A program made the translations under genes and the position numbers. This document shows positions 34,270 to 42,593 of a DNA stretch of 64,000 bases, piece by piece (position 1 is the first letter of the stretch; the number at the start of each line of letters is the position of its first letter). The stretch is from Winogradskyella echinorum (lineage in GTDB: Bacteria; Bacteroidota; Bacteroidia; Flavobacteriales; Flavobacteriaceae), in NCBI RefSeq assembly GCF_014297365.1, contig NZ_JACOQD010000003.1, forward strand, positions 248,001 through 312,000. The letters are read 5' to 3'. The notes under the pieces were generated by a model that was given only the letters and a program-made list of their open reading frames with translations, did no database searches and was not told where the DNA came from.

Positions 34270-35034
34270 ATGAAAAATAAAATTTTAACAATATTATGTT
34301 TAGTTATAAGTCTAACTGTATTTGGACAAGCATCTAATGATTGTTATGAAATAAAGTATTTGGACTTTTTTGGTTTAGACAACACGGAAATTATAAAATG
34401 GCCTGAATCTCAACTTAACGGACTATTGAAAATGGATTTCAGCAATGATAAAGGACAATCTGAAATTAAAACCAACTTCATAATTCCGATGATTGTATAT
34501 CAATTAAAGGAATATCATCCTAATTGTAATAAAGACATTGATACGAGTTATTTTGATAAAATTTCAGAAATCTATCTAAAAATTAGAGGCATTGATTCAA
34601 CCGATTTTCTAAAAAAATCAATTGCCGATAAAATTGACTTCTTACGCTCTGACTTCTATGCTCAAGTTGAAAATGTGGCTTATTTGCCTAAAATGACAGC
34701 AACTTTCGATGATGGCCCTTTTTATGGATTTGACTACAACGCGCAATCTGAATTAAAACCAACTAAAACACAGAAAACCGAATTTGGGACTTTAGTTGTT
34801 TCAAAAGCTAATGATAAAACCATACTTACAAGCAAAGACAAAACCGGAACTATTATTTGGCAAAAGGCAATTACAGGATTATCAGACAGAAATTTAACCG
34901 AATTACATTTCGCCATTGACCCAATAGAATATAATTCCGTTGCTACAGTTGTCCATATGTATTCGGAAGGAGAAAGATTTACACTATATTTAAAAAGCGA
35001 TGGAAGTTTTATGTATTACTTTCATTCTTGGTGA
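34270..35034 (+). CDS. Secreted hypothetical protein
   Basis: A 254-residue protein with a signal peptide (MKNKILTILCLVISLTVFGQ). No family is recognised; the mature part starts YEIKYLDFFGLDNTEIIKWP, is mixed alpha/beta with a helical region around DKIDFLRSDFYAQVENV and ends with beta-strands (IEYNSVATVVHMYSEGERFT, YLKSDGSFMYYFHSW). It is followed after 16 bp by a motif also found behind other genes here (35051-35066), suggesting cassette-like placement. Confidence 0.65.
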   Translation: MKNKILTILCLVISLTVFGQASNDCYEIKYLDFFGLDNTEIIKWPESQLNGLLKMDFSNDKGQSEIKTNFIIPMIVYQLKEYHPNCNKDIDTSYFDKISEIYLKIRGIDSTDFLKKSIADKIDFLRSDFYAQVENVAYLPKMTATFDDGPFYGFDYNAQSELKPTKTQKTEFGTLVVSKANDKTILTSKDKTGTIIWQKAITGLSDRNLTELHFAIDPIEYNSVATVVHMYSEGERFTLYLKSDGSFMYYFHSW

Positions 35035-35050
35035 TAAAACAATAAAAACG

Positions 35051-35066
35051 TTGCATAGCAATGGCC
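35051..35066 (+). repeat. Half of an attC-like motif after the 34270 gene
   Basis: TTGCATAGCAATGGCC, 16 bp behind the stop, resembles the left arm core TATAAGCAATAGC of the site at 42188. No matching right arm was found in this gap. Confidence 0.3.
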
Positions 35067-35171
35067 AGAGTCCGTTGTATACATCTAAAAATAAACGCAG
35101 AAATAGCATCGAATCTTACAAGTTTATAAAACACTAGTTTCTGAAAATGTTTAAAAACGCATAAATAAAAA

Positions 35172-35903
35172 ATGAACATAAAACAATTAGCATTCGGACT
35201 TCTAACTATTGGATTGATAAGTTGTAATTTAAAATCTAAAGAAAACAAACCTGTAGAAACACACACCTATCCTAACATAAAAATTGTTGGCGCCATGAAA
35301 AATGTGATGTGGAAGGGCGAACTAAGTAATAGTATTAATCTTGATACTATCTCTGATAAAAATGGGCTTTATGGACTAGGACCTGTGAGTTATTTAAAAG
35401 GAGAATTACTTATCAATAACGGAAATAGCTATGTCTCTGAAGTTACTTCAGATTCAACAATGACAGTTAAAAAGACATTTAAAGCGTCTGCACCTTTCTT
35501 TGTATATAGCAATGTAACCGAATGGACCGAAATAGAATTGCCTACTAATTTAAAAACCATTAAAGATTTAGAAAAATTTATTGACGACAAAACATCTCAT
35601 TTTATAAGACCTTTTACATTTAAAATAATCGGAAAGGTTTCAAGTGCAACCATACATATTCAGAATTTACCCGAAGGCTCCATAGTAACATCTCCTGCAG
35701 AGGCACATAAAGGCCAAACAAATTACACTATAGAAAATGAAAATGTCGAAATAGTTGGCTTTTTCTCAACTGAACACAAAGGAATTTTTACACATCACGA
35801 CTCATTTTTACATATGCATTTAATTACAAAAGATGAAAGCAAAATGGGCCATTTAGATGCACTTAAAATTGGGACAATGAAATTGTATTTACCAAAAAAA
35901 TAA
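35172..35903 (+). CDS. Acetolactate-decarboxylase-like lipoprotein
   Basis: A 243-residue protein with a lipoprotein signal (LAFGLLTIGLISC, lipobox LISC). The mature part matches acetolactate decarboxylase (AlsD/BudA, PF03306): LYGLGPVSYLKGELLINNG, AHKGQTNYTIENE, IVGFFSTEHKGIFTHHDSF and the zinc triad HMHLITKDESKMGH (H214, H216, H227, the same H-x-H-x10-H spacing as in AlsD). AlsD turns acetolactate into acetoin; here it would act on the outer side of the inner membrane or on the outer membrane. No acetolactate synthase is nearby, so another substrate is possible. Confidence 0.8.
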   Translation: MNIKQLAFGLLTIGLISCNLKSKENKPVETHTYPNIKIVGAMKNVMWKGELSNSINLDTISDKNGLYGLGPVSYLKGELLINNGNSYVSEVTSDSTMTVKKTFKASAPFFVYSNVTEWTEIELPTNLKTIKDLEKFIDDKTSHFIRPFTFKIIGKVSSATIHIQNLPEGSIVTSPAEAHKGQTNYTIENENVEIVGFFSTEHKGIFTHHDSFLHMHLITKDESKMGHLDALKIGTMKLYLPKK

Positions 35904-35915
35904 AGCAACCTTCCA

Positions 35916-35939
35916 TAACTTGTATAAGTAAGTAAATGG
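35916..35939 (+). repeat. attC-like left arm after the 35172 gene
   Basis: Starts TAACTTGTATAAGTAAGT, 12 bp behind the stop, resembling the left arms at 42191 and 43686 (TAAC, then TATAAG). The rest of a site could not be delimited. Confidence 0.35.
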
Positions 35940-36014
35940 TTATGCCATAGTTATCATAATTATTCGTAATTTTCTAATGATTAGATTTCTTTAACTAATT
36001 TTAAGCTAATCACA

Positions 36015-36043
36015 GTAGCAAATTACAAACAACTATTTGCTAC
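36015..36043 (+). promoter_or_regulatory. Hairpin in the leader of the 36064 gene
   Basis: Perfect 9-bp inverted repeat GTAGCAAAT / ATTTGCTAC with an 11-nt loop, ending 20 bp before the ATG at 36064. No T tract, so a regulator site or leader structure is more likely than a terminator. Confidence 0.5.
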
Positions 36044-36063
36044 GTAATTATAAAAACACCATA

Positions 36064-36555
36064 ATGAAAAATATTGCTATTTTGTTTTTAACCATGGGAC
36101 TATTTGGTAATTTATTTGGTCAATCAGAAAAGAAAGATTCTAATTCTACAGACAACCAAGAACTTAGAATGGAATATAATGTGATGACCAATATTTCTTT
36201 AGAAACACTTAAGAAATATAAAAATGAAAAACGATACAAGAAAATCGAGGAAGGTATTTACATGGATTTAAAAGATGAAGACGACGCCAAATATAGAATG
36301 ACCATATCTTATGAGTTAGTAGCGAATGAAACCAACAATCAATATCCTTTAGAAGATATTTTAGACAAGTATTTAATGTACGTTTCGGATTTCTTAGCAT
36401 CTAAAAACAAGGCAAATTCTAATACATTTATCTTTGAATTTGGCGGTTATCTCGATGAGATGATAAAAGCTAAAGAGATTATTGGCAAAAAAGTGTTCAA
36501 TCGAGATATTAAAGGAGAGGATGGTAAAATATATACAGAATTAATCATTGAGTAA
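36064..36555 (+). CDS. Secreted hypothetical protein
   Basis: The start at 36064 (MKNIAILFLTMGLFGNLFGQ) places a signal peptide at the N-terminus; an earlier in-frame codon at 36037 would put it inside. The 163-residue product has a charged mature part (EKKDSNSTDNQELRMEYNVM, YKKIEEGIYMDLKDEDDAKY) and ends in FIFEFGGYLDEMIKAKEIIG and TELIIE. No family recognised. The beta-lactamase-like gene starts 48 bp later in the same direction. Confidence 0.65.
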   Translation: MKNIAILFLTMGLFGNLFGQSEKKDSNSTDNQELRMEYNVMTNISLETLKKYKNEKRYKKIEEGIYMDLKDEDDAKYRMTISYELVANETNNQYPLEDILDKYLMYVSDFLASKNKANSNTFIFEFGGYLDEMIKAKEIIGKKVFNRDIKGEDGKIYTELIIE

Positions 36556-36603
36556 AAGCAACATAACAAATACCATCTAAAAATTAACATAACCACAACC
36601 AAA

Positions 36604-37899
36604 ATGAAATACACTAACCTAATTCTCACACTTTTTGCTTTTCTACTTTTTAACTCTTGTAAAAAGGAAATTAAAGAGACAGTTGTTTTAGAAAAATTTC
36701 CAATAGCAAATCCTAGTGATGTAGGTATGGTGACAGACAGCCTTGCTCAAATTGATGATATGGTAAAAAGTTATGTCGATGCTAATAAATATTCTGGCGC
36801 AGTAACTTTAATAGCCAAAAATGGCAAAATTATTTATGAATCGGCAGTTGGTTGGTCGGATTCTGCAAGAACTGAACCTTATAGAAAAGACCATTTATTT
36901 AGAATGGCATCTATGACCAAACCATTAACATCAGTAGCAGCAATGCAACTTATTGAAGCCGGTAAACTTCAATTAGATGATCCAATTGGCAACTATATTC
37001 CTTCTTTTAATGAGACAGAAGTTTTAAACAGTTTTAATGCAGCAGACACAACTTGGACGAGTAAGCCATCAAACAGAAAACCAACCATAAGACACCTGTT
37101 AACACATACAGCTGGTGTACCTTATGGTTTTATGAATCCTCCCGTAAACGGAGCTATTTTAGCGAAAAACAATATTCCGGATTTAAGTACTTATCTACCA
37201 ATTACTATTGAAGAAACTGCTCATAAATTAGGTAATCTACCTTTGGTGCACCAACCTGGTGAAAAATGGGTATATGGACTAAACACAGATGTTTTAGGTC
37301 GTGTAATAGAAGTTGTTTCAGGGCAAAAATTAGGTGATTATATCCGCGAACACATTACAAAACCTTTAGAGATAGAAAAGCTCGATTTCTACTTTAATGA
37401 TTCTCTAACCAAGGATTTAACTAAAGTATTTGTACCTGGACAAAATGGGGAAATCAAACAAGTATCAAAAATGGGGAAATTCTATATTGCAGACTACCCT
37501 ACACAAGGCGCTAAAACTTATTTGTCTGGTGGAAGTGGTATGACAGGTACTGCGCGCGATTATTTTCTATTTTGCCAAGCGATGCTAAATGATGGTATTC
37601 TTAATGGTCATCGTATTTTGAAAGCTGAAACCGCAAAATCTATGCACCAGAATCAGATTGACACTATTACTTACCCATGGGGAAAATCAAAATTCGGTTT
37701 TGGGTTTGATGTTGCTAATGAGCATCCTAGGCGACCAAACGGAACGTATAGCTGGAGTGGAGCTTTTAGCACAGTGTTCTGGATAGACCCAGTGAATGAA
37801 TTGATTGTTATTCAACTAAGACAAGTGCTTCAATCTCCTTACAACAACGAGATTAATTCAAAATTAGAAAAGATTGTATATGGTGCATTAGGTGAATAG
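36604..37899 (+). CDS. Serine hydrolase of the beta-lactamase/class C-like family, lipoprotein
   Basis: A 431-residue protein with a lipoprotein signal (LTLFAFLLFNSC). The beta-lactamase-related fold carries S-x-x-K in MASMTKPLTS (S103, K106), a YGLN tyrosine motif in KWVYGLNTDVLG, and a late SWSGAFSTVFWIDP strand in place of KTG. This is the esterase/D-aminopeptidase-like group (PF00144) and not necessarily a drug-resistance enzyme. Membrane-anchored in the periplasm by the lipid. Confidence 0.9.
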   Translation: MKYTNLILTLFAFLLFNSCKKEIKETVVLEKFPIANPSDVGMVTDSLAQIDDMVKSYVDANKYSGAVTLIAKNGKIIYESAVGWSDSARTEPYRKDHLFRMASMTKPLTSVAAMQLIEAGKLQLDDPIGNYIPSFNETEVLNSFNAADTTWTSKPSNRKPTIRHLLTHTAGVPYGFMNPPVNGAILAKNNIPDLSTYLPITIEETAHKLGNLPLVHQPGEKWVYGLNTDVLGRVIEVVSGQKLGDYIREHITKPLEIEKLDFYFNDSLTKDLTKVFVPGQNGEIKQVSKMGKFYIADYPTQGAKTYLSGGSGMTGTARDYFLFCQAMLNDGILNGHRILKAETAKSMHQNQIDTITYPWGKSKFGFGFDVANEHPRRPNGTYSWSGAFSTVFWIDPVNELIVIQLRQVLQSPYNNEINSKLEKIVYGALGE

Positions 37900-37904
37900 A
37901 TACA

Positions 37905-38129
37905 TTAACGATTTTTACGCAACATCTCTAAATACATATTTTCTACCTTAGTTCTTGCCCAAGGCGTACGTCTTAGAAATTTTAAGCTCGATTTTACAGA
38001 AGGGTCGTGAGTAAAACAGCGAATGTTTATCTGGTAACCCATATATTCCCAGCCATAATGAGCTTGTAGCTCAGTAATAATCTGTTCTAGTTTTATTCCG
38101 TGAAGTGGGTTATTAGGCTGAGTAGACAA
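37905..38129 (-). CDS. VF530-like (DUF2132) DNA-binding protein
   Basis: A 74-residue protein with [20 protein letters not shown] and the [30 protein letters not shown] signature of VF530/DUF2132, a small fold known from Vibrio that binds DNA. It lies 1 bp past the end of the gene at 38131 and in the rhlE transcript. Confidence 0.88.
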   Translation of the reverse strand: MSTQPNNPLHGIKLEQIITELQAHYGWEYMGYQINIRCFTHDPSVKSSLKFLRRTPWARTKVENMYLEMLRKNR

Positions 38130-38130
38130 A

Positions 38131-38346
38131 CTATAAGTTTTTAACTAATTCTTTAATCTTCACTGCTTTTTCAAAATGATCTAACGTATGTGTTTGTATC
38201 CACCAAGTGGCAGCTTCCATTAATAACTCAGGAGTATCATTTTTATTTTTAAAAAAAGCATAAAAAGAAATTCCAACATTAGTTCCTTTTTGTGCAATTT
38301 TTTTATCGCAAACTTCTAAAATTTTGATTTTGAGGATTGGAGTCAT
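38131..38346 (-). CDS. Small conserved hypothetical protein (DUF6500-like)
   Basis: A 71-residue soluble protein: [59 protein letters not shown]. It matches what I recall of DUF6500, without certainty. Mostly helical with a WW pair. It is 1 bp before the VF530 gene and 69 bp after rhlE, so it is likely co-transcribed. Confidence 0.65.
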   Translation of the reverse strand: MTPILKIKILEVCDKKIAQKGTNVGISFYAFFKNKNDTPELLMEAATWWIQTHTLDHFEKAVKIKELVKNL

Positions 38347-38415
38347 TACATTATATTTTTTTACAAAGAGGTTACCTTTTTGTCATTGCTACCAATACAG
38401 GAATGACAATAGCAA

Positions 38416-39711
38416 CTAGCGTCTATTCTCGTTATTACGTCTACGGTTTTTATTTCTATTTCGGCTAGAATTCTTATTATTACTTGAGTTGTTTTTAGAA
38501 CTAGCTTTTGAGTTTGAACTGCGTCTACGACCCTGATTTCTATTCTGGCCAGGTTTAACAGGCTCAGTTGAAGCATTTGGATCTGGCTCAAAACCTTCAA
38601 CAATCTCAACATCAATTTTCATATCAATTAATTTCTCAATATCTCTTAAATACGTTGTTTCATCTGCACTTACTAATGAGATAGCTTCTCCACTTGCTCC
38701 TGCTCTACCTGTTCTACCGATTCTATGAACATAGTCTTCAGAAATATTAGGCAACTCAAAATTAATAACATGTGGCAATAACGGAATATCTAATCCACGA
38801 GCCGCAATATCTGTAGCAACCAATACTCTTATTGAACCGTTTTTAAATCCGGCTAAAGCTTTGGTTCTTGCCCCTTGACTTTTATTTCCATGAATTGCAG
38901 CGGCAGAAATACCTGCACTAATCATTTTTTTACAAAGCTTATTAGCTCCATGCTTTGTTCTGGTAAAAACTAATACTTGTTTCCAATTACCCTCAGAAAT
39001 AAGCTTAATAATTAAGCCTGTTTTTTTACCTTTTGCGACACGGTAAACTTTCTGGTCAATAATTTCAACAGCCGTATTCTCTGGCGTTGCTTCAACTTGC
39101 ACTGGATTATTAAGAATAGAATACGCTAACTTTTTAATATCCTTAGAAAATGTTGCAGAGAACATTAAATTTTGGCGTTTGTCTGGCATTAACTTCATTA
39201 CACGCTCTATATCGCGCAAAAAGCCCATATCTAGCATACGATCTGCCTCATCTAATACAAAAACCTCAACACGCTTTAAAGATAACGCACCTTGACTCTC
39301 TAAATCTATTAAACGACCAGGTGTAGCGACTAAAACATCTATACCTTGTCTTATTCTTGCAACTTGTGGTTTTTGGTTAACACCACCAAAAATAACTGCG
39401 CTTCTTATATTTAAAAATTCGCTGTACTCCTTTACATTATCATAAACTTGAGCAGCTAACTCTCGTGTTGGAGTTAAAATCAACGCTCGTATTGGTCTAA
39501 ACTTTGCTTTAGGGTTTTCTGATAAGTAATGTAATAATGGCAAGGTAAAACCTGCTGTTTTCCCTGTACCAGTTTGTGCTGATGCTAATACATCTTTACC
39601 TTCTAAAACTGGCGGAATGGCTTTGGCTTGTATTGGTGAAGGAGTTTCGTATCCTTTTTTACTAATAGCTTTTAGTAAAGGCTCGGATAAGCCTAATGAT
39701 TTAAATGACAT
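38416..39711 (-). CDS. rhlE: DEAD-box RNA helicase, RhlE type
   Basis: A 431-residue helicase; the start at 39711 ([20 protein letters not shown]) is chosen because it gives the family Q-motif phenylalanine, 8 residues after an upstream in-frame ATG. Motifs: AQTGTGKT (I), PTRELAAQ (Ia), [13 protein letters not shown] (II), SATFSK (III), [10 protein letters not shown] (VI). The C-terminus is an Asn/Arg/Lys/Ser-rich basic tail (about 50 residues) that binds RNA nonspecifically. It unwinds RNA in ribosome assembly or cold adaptation. First gene of a three-gene leftward unit. Confidence 0.95.
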   Translation of the reverse strand: MSFKSLGLSEPLLKAISKKGYETPSPIQAKAIPPVLEGKDVLASAQTGTGKTAGFTLPLLHYLSENPKAKFRPIRALILTPTRELAAQVYDNVKEYSEFLNIRSAVIFGGVNQKPQVARIRQGIDVLVATPGRLIDLESQGALSLKRVEVFVLDEADRMLDMGFLRDIERVMKLMPDKRQNLMFSATFSKDIKKLAYSILNNPVQVEATPENTAVEIIDQKVYRVAKGKKTGLIIKLISEGNWKQVLVFTRTKHGANKLCKKMISAGISAAAIHGNKSQGARTKALAGFKNGSIRVLVATDIAARGLDIPLLPHVINFELPNISEDYVHRIGRTGRAGASGEAISLVSADETTYLRDIEKLIDMKIDVEIVEGFEPDPNASTEPVKPGQNRNQGRRRSSNSKASSKNNSSNNKNSSRNRNKNRRRNNENRR

Positions 39712-39764
39712 ATATATTATTTGGTAAATGACCATCTAATTTTTAGTGTCATTCTTCTTAGCTG

Positions 39765-39772
39765 CAAAGGTA
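39765..39772 (-). promoter_or_regulatory. -7 element of rhlE
   Basis: TACCTTTG on the minus strand (39772-39765), leader of ~50 nt, which is common for cold-regulated helicase genes. No -33 is clear. Confidence 0.55.
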
Positions 39773-39802
39773 GTGTTAATTTATTCGCTACCGTATATTT
39801 AG

Positions 39803-39833
39803 TTGACTTTCTAAAAATTTTCAATTAACTTCG
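39803..39833 (+). promoter_or_regulatory. Promoter of the AraC gene, duplicated at 42458
   Basis: TTG (39803-39805), 20-nt spacer, TAACTTCG (39826-39833; consensus TAnnTTTG with one mismatch). A 37-nt block (39803-39839) is 32/37 identical, ungapped, to 42458-42494. The spacer holds AAAATTTT. Confidence 0.6.
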
Positions 39834-39885
39834 TTTAACGTCTGATATAAGTCATTAAAACGGACTCATATCACTTAAGTTAGCC
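39833..39885 (+). repeat. attC-like site before the AraC cassette (short, 53 bp)
   Basis: Left end GTTTAAC (39833-39839, matching RYYYAAC of attC R boxes) and right end GTTAGCC (39879-39885). Between lies a hairpin TGATATAAGTC / GACTCATATCA (39843-39873). It ends 10 bp before the ATG at 39896. Overlaps the leader of the AraC transcript. Confidence 0.45.
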
Positions 39886-39895
39886 ACAATTAAAG

Positions 39896-40744
39896 ATGCT
39901 ACACAAGCCGATTAAATTTCAAGCCATAGAATACAAAGGGAAAATTGTATTTGAAAAAGTAAAGCTGACCACTTTTAACAGAATTCCCAAACTTTTTAAT
40001 GATAATGAATCATGCTTCATGTTTATAGACAAAGGAAGTTTTATAGTTAGAACGCCAAACAAGTTAGTCACATTTGAAGAAGGTAGTGGAATGTTGGCTA
40101 AGTGTTTCAATTACTATACTGAAACTTCACTGAAACAACAACTAAAGAATGAAACATTTGAACTTATTGGAGTTCTACTCTACCCTGAACTTGTCAAACA
40201 AATATTTCCGTATCAACATAGTATTGAAGCCAATAACAATTACAACATTAACAAAATACAGGTTGACAAAATGCTATTAAATTTCAAAAATAGCATTAAC
40301 ATAATTCTTGATAATCCACAACTTGCTGATGAAGCTTTAATCTTAAATAAACTGCGGGAGTTTATTATTTTGATGACCAAAGCGACTCAATCAAAATCAG
40401 AACCAGAGTTTCTCAAACAAATATTTAGTCCTTATGAATTCAGTTTCAAAAAGACAATAGAAAACAACCTGTATGCGAGTTTATCTCTTAATGAGTTAGC
40501 TCATTTATGTAACATGAGTTTATCTAGTTTCAACCGTAAATTCAAAGAAATATACAAAGAAAGTCCAAAAAAATATATCACTTCCAAAAAACTAGAAAAA
40601 GCAACTGTACTACTGCGTCAAAATAATTCTAGAATTGCAGAGGTTGCTTATGATTGTGGTTTCGAATCCACATCTACCTTTAACCGTCTTTTTCAAAAGT
40701 CTTATCAGAAAAGTCCTTCGCAGTTTATTCTTGACACGAAATGA
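39896..40744 (+). CDS. AraC-family transcriptional regulator
   Basis: A 282-residue regulator. The N-terminal ~180 residues are a cupin-like sensor (FMFIDKGSFIVRTPNKLV, FEEGSGMLAKC). The C-terminal AraC/XylS domain carries two helix-turn-helix units, the first LNELAHLCNMSLSSFNRKF and the second IAEVAYDCGFESTSTFNRLF, with YKESPKKYITSKKLEKA between. It is the first gene of a three-gene rightward block (SRPBCC, SDR) and so probably controls those genes or itself. Cassette-like ends flank the block. Confidence 0.93.
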   Translation: MLHKPIKFQAIEYKGKIVFEKVKLTTFNRIPKLFNDNESCFMFIDKGSFIVRTPNKLVTFEEGSGMLAKCFNYYTETSLKQQLKNETFELIGVLLYPELVKQIFPYQHSIEANNNYNINKIQVDKMLLNFKNSINIILDNPQLADEALILNKLREFIILMTKATQSKSEPEFLKQIFSPYEFSFKKTIENNLYASLSLNELAHLCNMSLSSFNRKFKEIYKESPKKYITSKKLEKATVLLRQNNSRIAEVAYDCGFESTSTFNRLFQKSYQKSPSQFILDTK

Positions 40745-40834
40745 GCAATTATTGAGATAAACTGCAATACAGTTCTATTTCACTCTTCCCAACTTTGTAA
40801 TCGTAAGATTATAAAGAATTAATAAAATCAAAAA

Positions 40835-41428
40835 ATGATGAAAAAAACAGGTATTTCAGCCTTGTTCATAATGTTGATTATGGGCTTGGGAACACAACAA
40901 ATTTATGCACAAAAAAAACAAAAAGAGATGAAATTAATGAAAGTCAATTATGAAATCGAAGTAAATGTAAGCCCCCAAAAAGCTTGGGAAGTATTAGCCT
41001 CATATGGTGATGTAGGAAGTTATCATTCTGGGATAAAATCTTCAGAATCTGTTAACGGAAGTGGTAATATTGCGGAATTAGGTTGTGACAGAGTTTGCTA
41101 TTTGGAAGATGGTAAAAGAAAAATTACTGTGAAGGAAAAAATAATTGATATTAAAGATGGCGAACATTATACTTATGAAGTATACGATTGGGTAAATTTT
41201 CCGCTTAAAAAAATGCAAAACACCTTTGGTGTAAAAACTGTTAATGGTAAAACTGTTATTTACCAAACTATTCGCTATCGATTAAAGCCAAGAATTATGA
41301 CTTGGCCAATGAAAGGGAAGATGAGAAATTCGGCTTACGAAGCTTTAATTGCCTACAAACACTATATGGAAACAGGTGAAAAAAATGTGAGTATGGACGT
41401 GCTTAAAAAGAAGTATAAAAAAGTCTAG
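40835..41428 (+). CDS. Exported SRPBCC (START-like) family protein
   Basis: A 197-residue protein with a signal peptide (ALFIMLIMGLGTQQIYAQ). The mature part has the SRPBCC fold: EIEVNVSPQKAWEVLASYGD, a central loop GCDRVCYLEDGKRKITVKE, and a long C-terminal helix (MKGKMRNSAYEALIAYKHY), forming a hydrophobic pocket. The ligand is unknown. A second ATG at 40838 is equally possible. Gap to the SDR gene is 2 bp. Confidence 0.82.
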   Translation: MMKKTGISALFIMLIMGLGTQQIYAQKKQKEMKLMKVNYEIEVNVSPQKAWEVLASYGDVGSYHSGIKSSESVNGSGNIAELGCDRVCYLEDGKRKITVKEKIIDIKDGEHYTYEVYDWVNFPLKKMQNTFGVKTVNGKTVIYQTIRYRLKPRIMTWPMKGKMRNSAYEALIAYKHYMETGEKNVSMDVLKKKYKKV

Positions 41429-41430
41429 CC

Positions 41431-42177
41431 ATGAAGTTGAACAATAAGGTAGCGATTGTAACAGGTGGTGTAAGTGGCATTGGTCTTGCCTCAGCACAGC
41501 TTTTTAAAAAAGAAGGGGCAAAAGTAATTGTAAATGCAAGAAATGAACAACGTTTAAATGAATCTAAAGAACAATTTAAAAATGAATTTGATTCGATTCT
41601 AAAAGCGGATGTTTCTAAGCCTAATGAAATAGAGCGTTTATATAGTCAAGTACATAACACATATGGAAAAATTGATGTCCTTTATCTTAATGCTGGAACA
41701 GGAAAACTTATGCCATTTGAAATGATTGATGAAGATGCTTTTGACTATATGGTAGATGTGAATTTTAAAGGTATTTTTTATGGAATACAAAAAGCATTAC
41801 CCTTCTTAAACGATAACGCCAGTATTATTATCACTACTTCAGTTACTAATCAAATGGCAGACCCATATACAACAGCGTATGCAGCTACTAAAGCGGCTAT
41901 AGCTTCTCTAATTAAAACTTTGGCAGCAAGTTTAAGTCCAAAAGGTATCCGAATAAATGCGGTGAGTCCTGGACCAGTAGAAACGCCAATATTTTCTAAA
42001 GTAGGAATTCCAGCAGAACAATTACCTGAAATGATGGAAATGGTATCTCAAAAAATACCTATAGGTAGGATAGGAAAAGTTTCTGAACTAGCAAACGTTG
42101 CTTTATTCTTAGCTTCAGACGATTCATCCTTTATGACTGGAAGTGAGGTGGTTTGTGATGGAGGATATTCTTTATAA
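41431..42177 (+). CDS. Short-chain dehydrogenase/reductase
   Basis: A classical SDR of 248 residues. Nucleotide-binding TGGVSGIG (10-17), NAG in YLNAGTGK, active site S (TTSVTNQ), Y-x-x-x-K in YAATKAA, and SPGPVETPIF. It should reduce or oxidise a carbonyl/alcohol pair with NAD(P)(H). Substrate is unknown; co-location with an SRPBCC protein and an AraC regulator suggests one stress-response or detoxification set. The stop is followed by a 131-bp attC-like site. Confidence 0.95.
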   Translation: MKLNNKVAIVTGGVSGIGLASAQLFKKEGAKVIVNARNEQRLNESKEQFKNEFDSILKADVSKPNEIERLYSQVHNTYGKIDVLYLNAGTGKLMPFEMIDEDAFDYMVDVNFKGIFYGIQKALPFLNDNASIIITTSVTNQMADPYTTAYAATKAAIASLIKTLAASLSPKGIRINAVSPGPVETPIFSKVGIPAEQLPEMMEMVSQKIPIGRIGKVSELANVALFLASDDSSFMTGSEVVCDGGYSL

Positions 42178-42187
42178 TAATAACTGT

Positions 42188-42318
42188 GGCTAACATTGTG
42201 TATAAGCAATAGCGGATTAAGTGTAAACTTGAACCGTTTTTGCTTTTCATTAATTATATTGTTTACCGAAAAGTAATAGTGCAAAATCCGCTACCGCTCA
42301 TACACTATACCGTTAAAC
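42188..42318 (+). repeat. attC-like long imperfect inverted repeat (131 bp)
   Basis: Left end GGCTAAC (42188-42194), right end GTTAAAC (42312-42318, perfect GTTRRRY). The left arm core TATAAGCAATAGCGGATT (42201-42218) pairs with the right arm (AATCCGCTACCGCTCATAC, 42286-42304) with few mismatches and one extra base, a feature of attC extrahelical bases. It begins 10 bp after the SDR stop. The same plan recurs at 43686-43813 and in a short form at 39833-39885. Confidence 0.7.
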
Positions 42319-42326
42319 GATCTTCT

Positions 42327-42416
42327 TTAAAAAAACTCAGCATACTGCATTATACCAAAATCAAAGCTATAGAAATCTATGTTTTTGTTAACTACTAATG
42401 GTATCAATTTTCTTAC
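42327..42416 (-). pseudogene. 3' end remnant of a uracil-DNA-glycosylase-like gene
   Basis: On the minus strand this 29-codon piece ends FDFGIMQYAEFF then stop, against FDFRVMQYAEFF at the end of the gene at 43822-44505. A 50-bp block at 42309-42358 matches 43804-43853 ungapped, including a perfect 26 bp. No start codon and no upstream homology are seen; it is a fragment. It begins 8 bp after the R' box of the attC-like site. Confidence 0.75.
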
Positions 42417-42457
42417 ATTAAGAAACAACACCAACTTTCTGACTATCAAATATTTAA

Positions 42458-42488
42458 TTGAATTTCTGAAAATTTTCAACTAATTTTG
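42458..42488 (+). promoter_or_regulatory. Promoter of the alpha/beta hydrolase gene, duplicate of 39803
   Basis: TTG (42458-42460), 20-nt spacer, TAATTTTG (42481-42488, perfect TAnnTTTG). 37-nt block 42458-42494 matches 39803-39839 at 32 positions. Start of transcription predicted at ~42492; leader of ~100 nt to the ATG at 42594 with AAAACGG followed by GATCAC, as in the other copy. Confidence 0.65.
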
Positions 42489-42593
42489 TTTAACTTCTGA
42501 CTTAAATAAATTTCTCAACAAAGTCGAAGTATTAAAACGGGCTAAGATCACCCTAGCCATAAACAGAATCAACCAAAGTTAAACCAGAACAAA

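Noticed and set aside
38361..38615. 84-residue frame at the rhlE 3' end
   Set aside because: Same strand, other frame, across the repetitive Asn/Arg/Lys tail of rhlE; low-complexity artefact.
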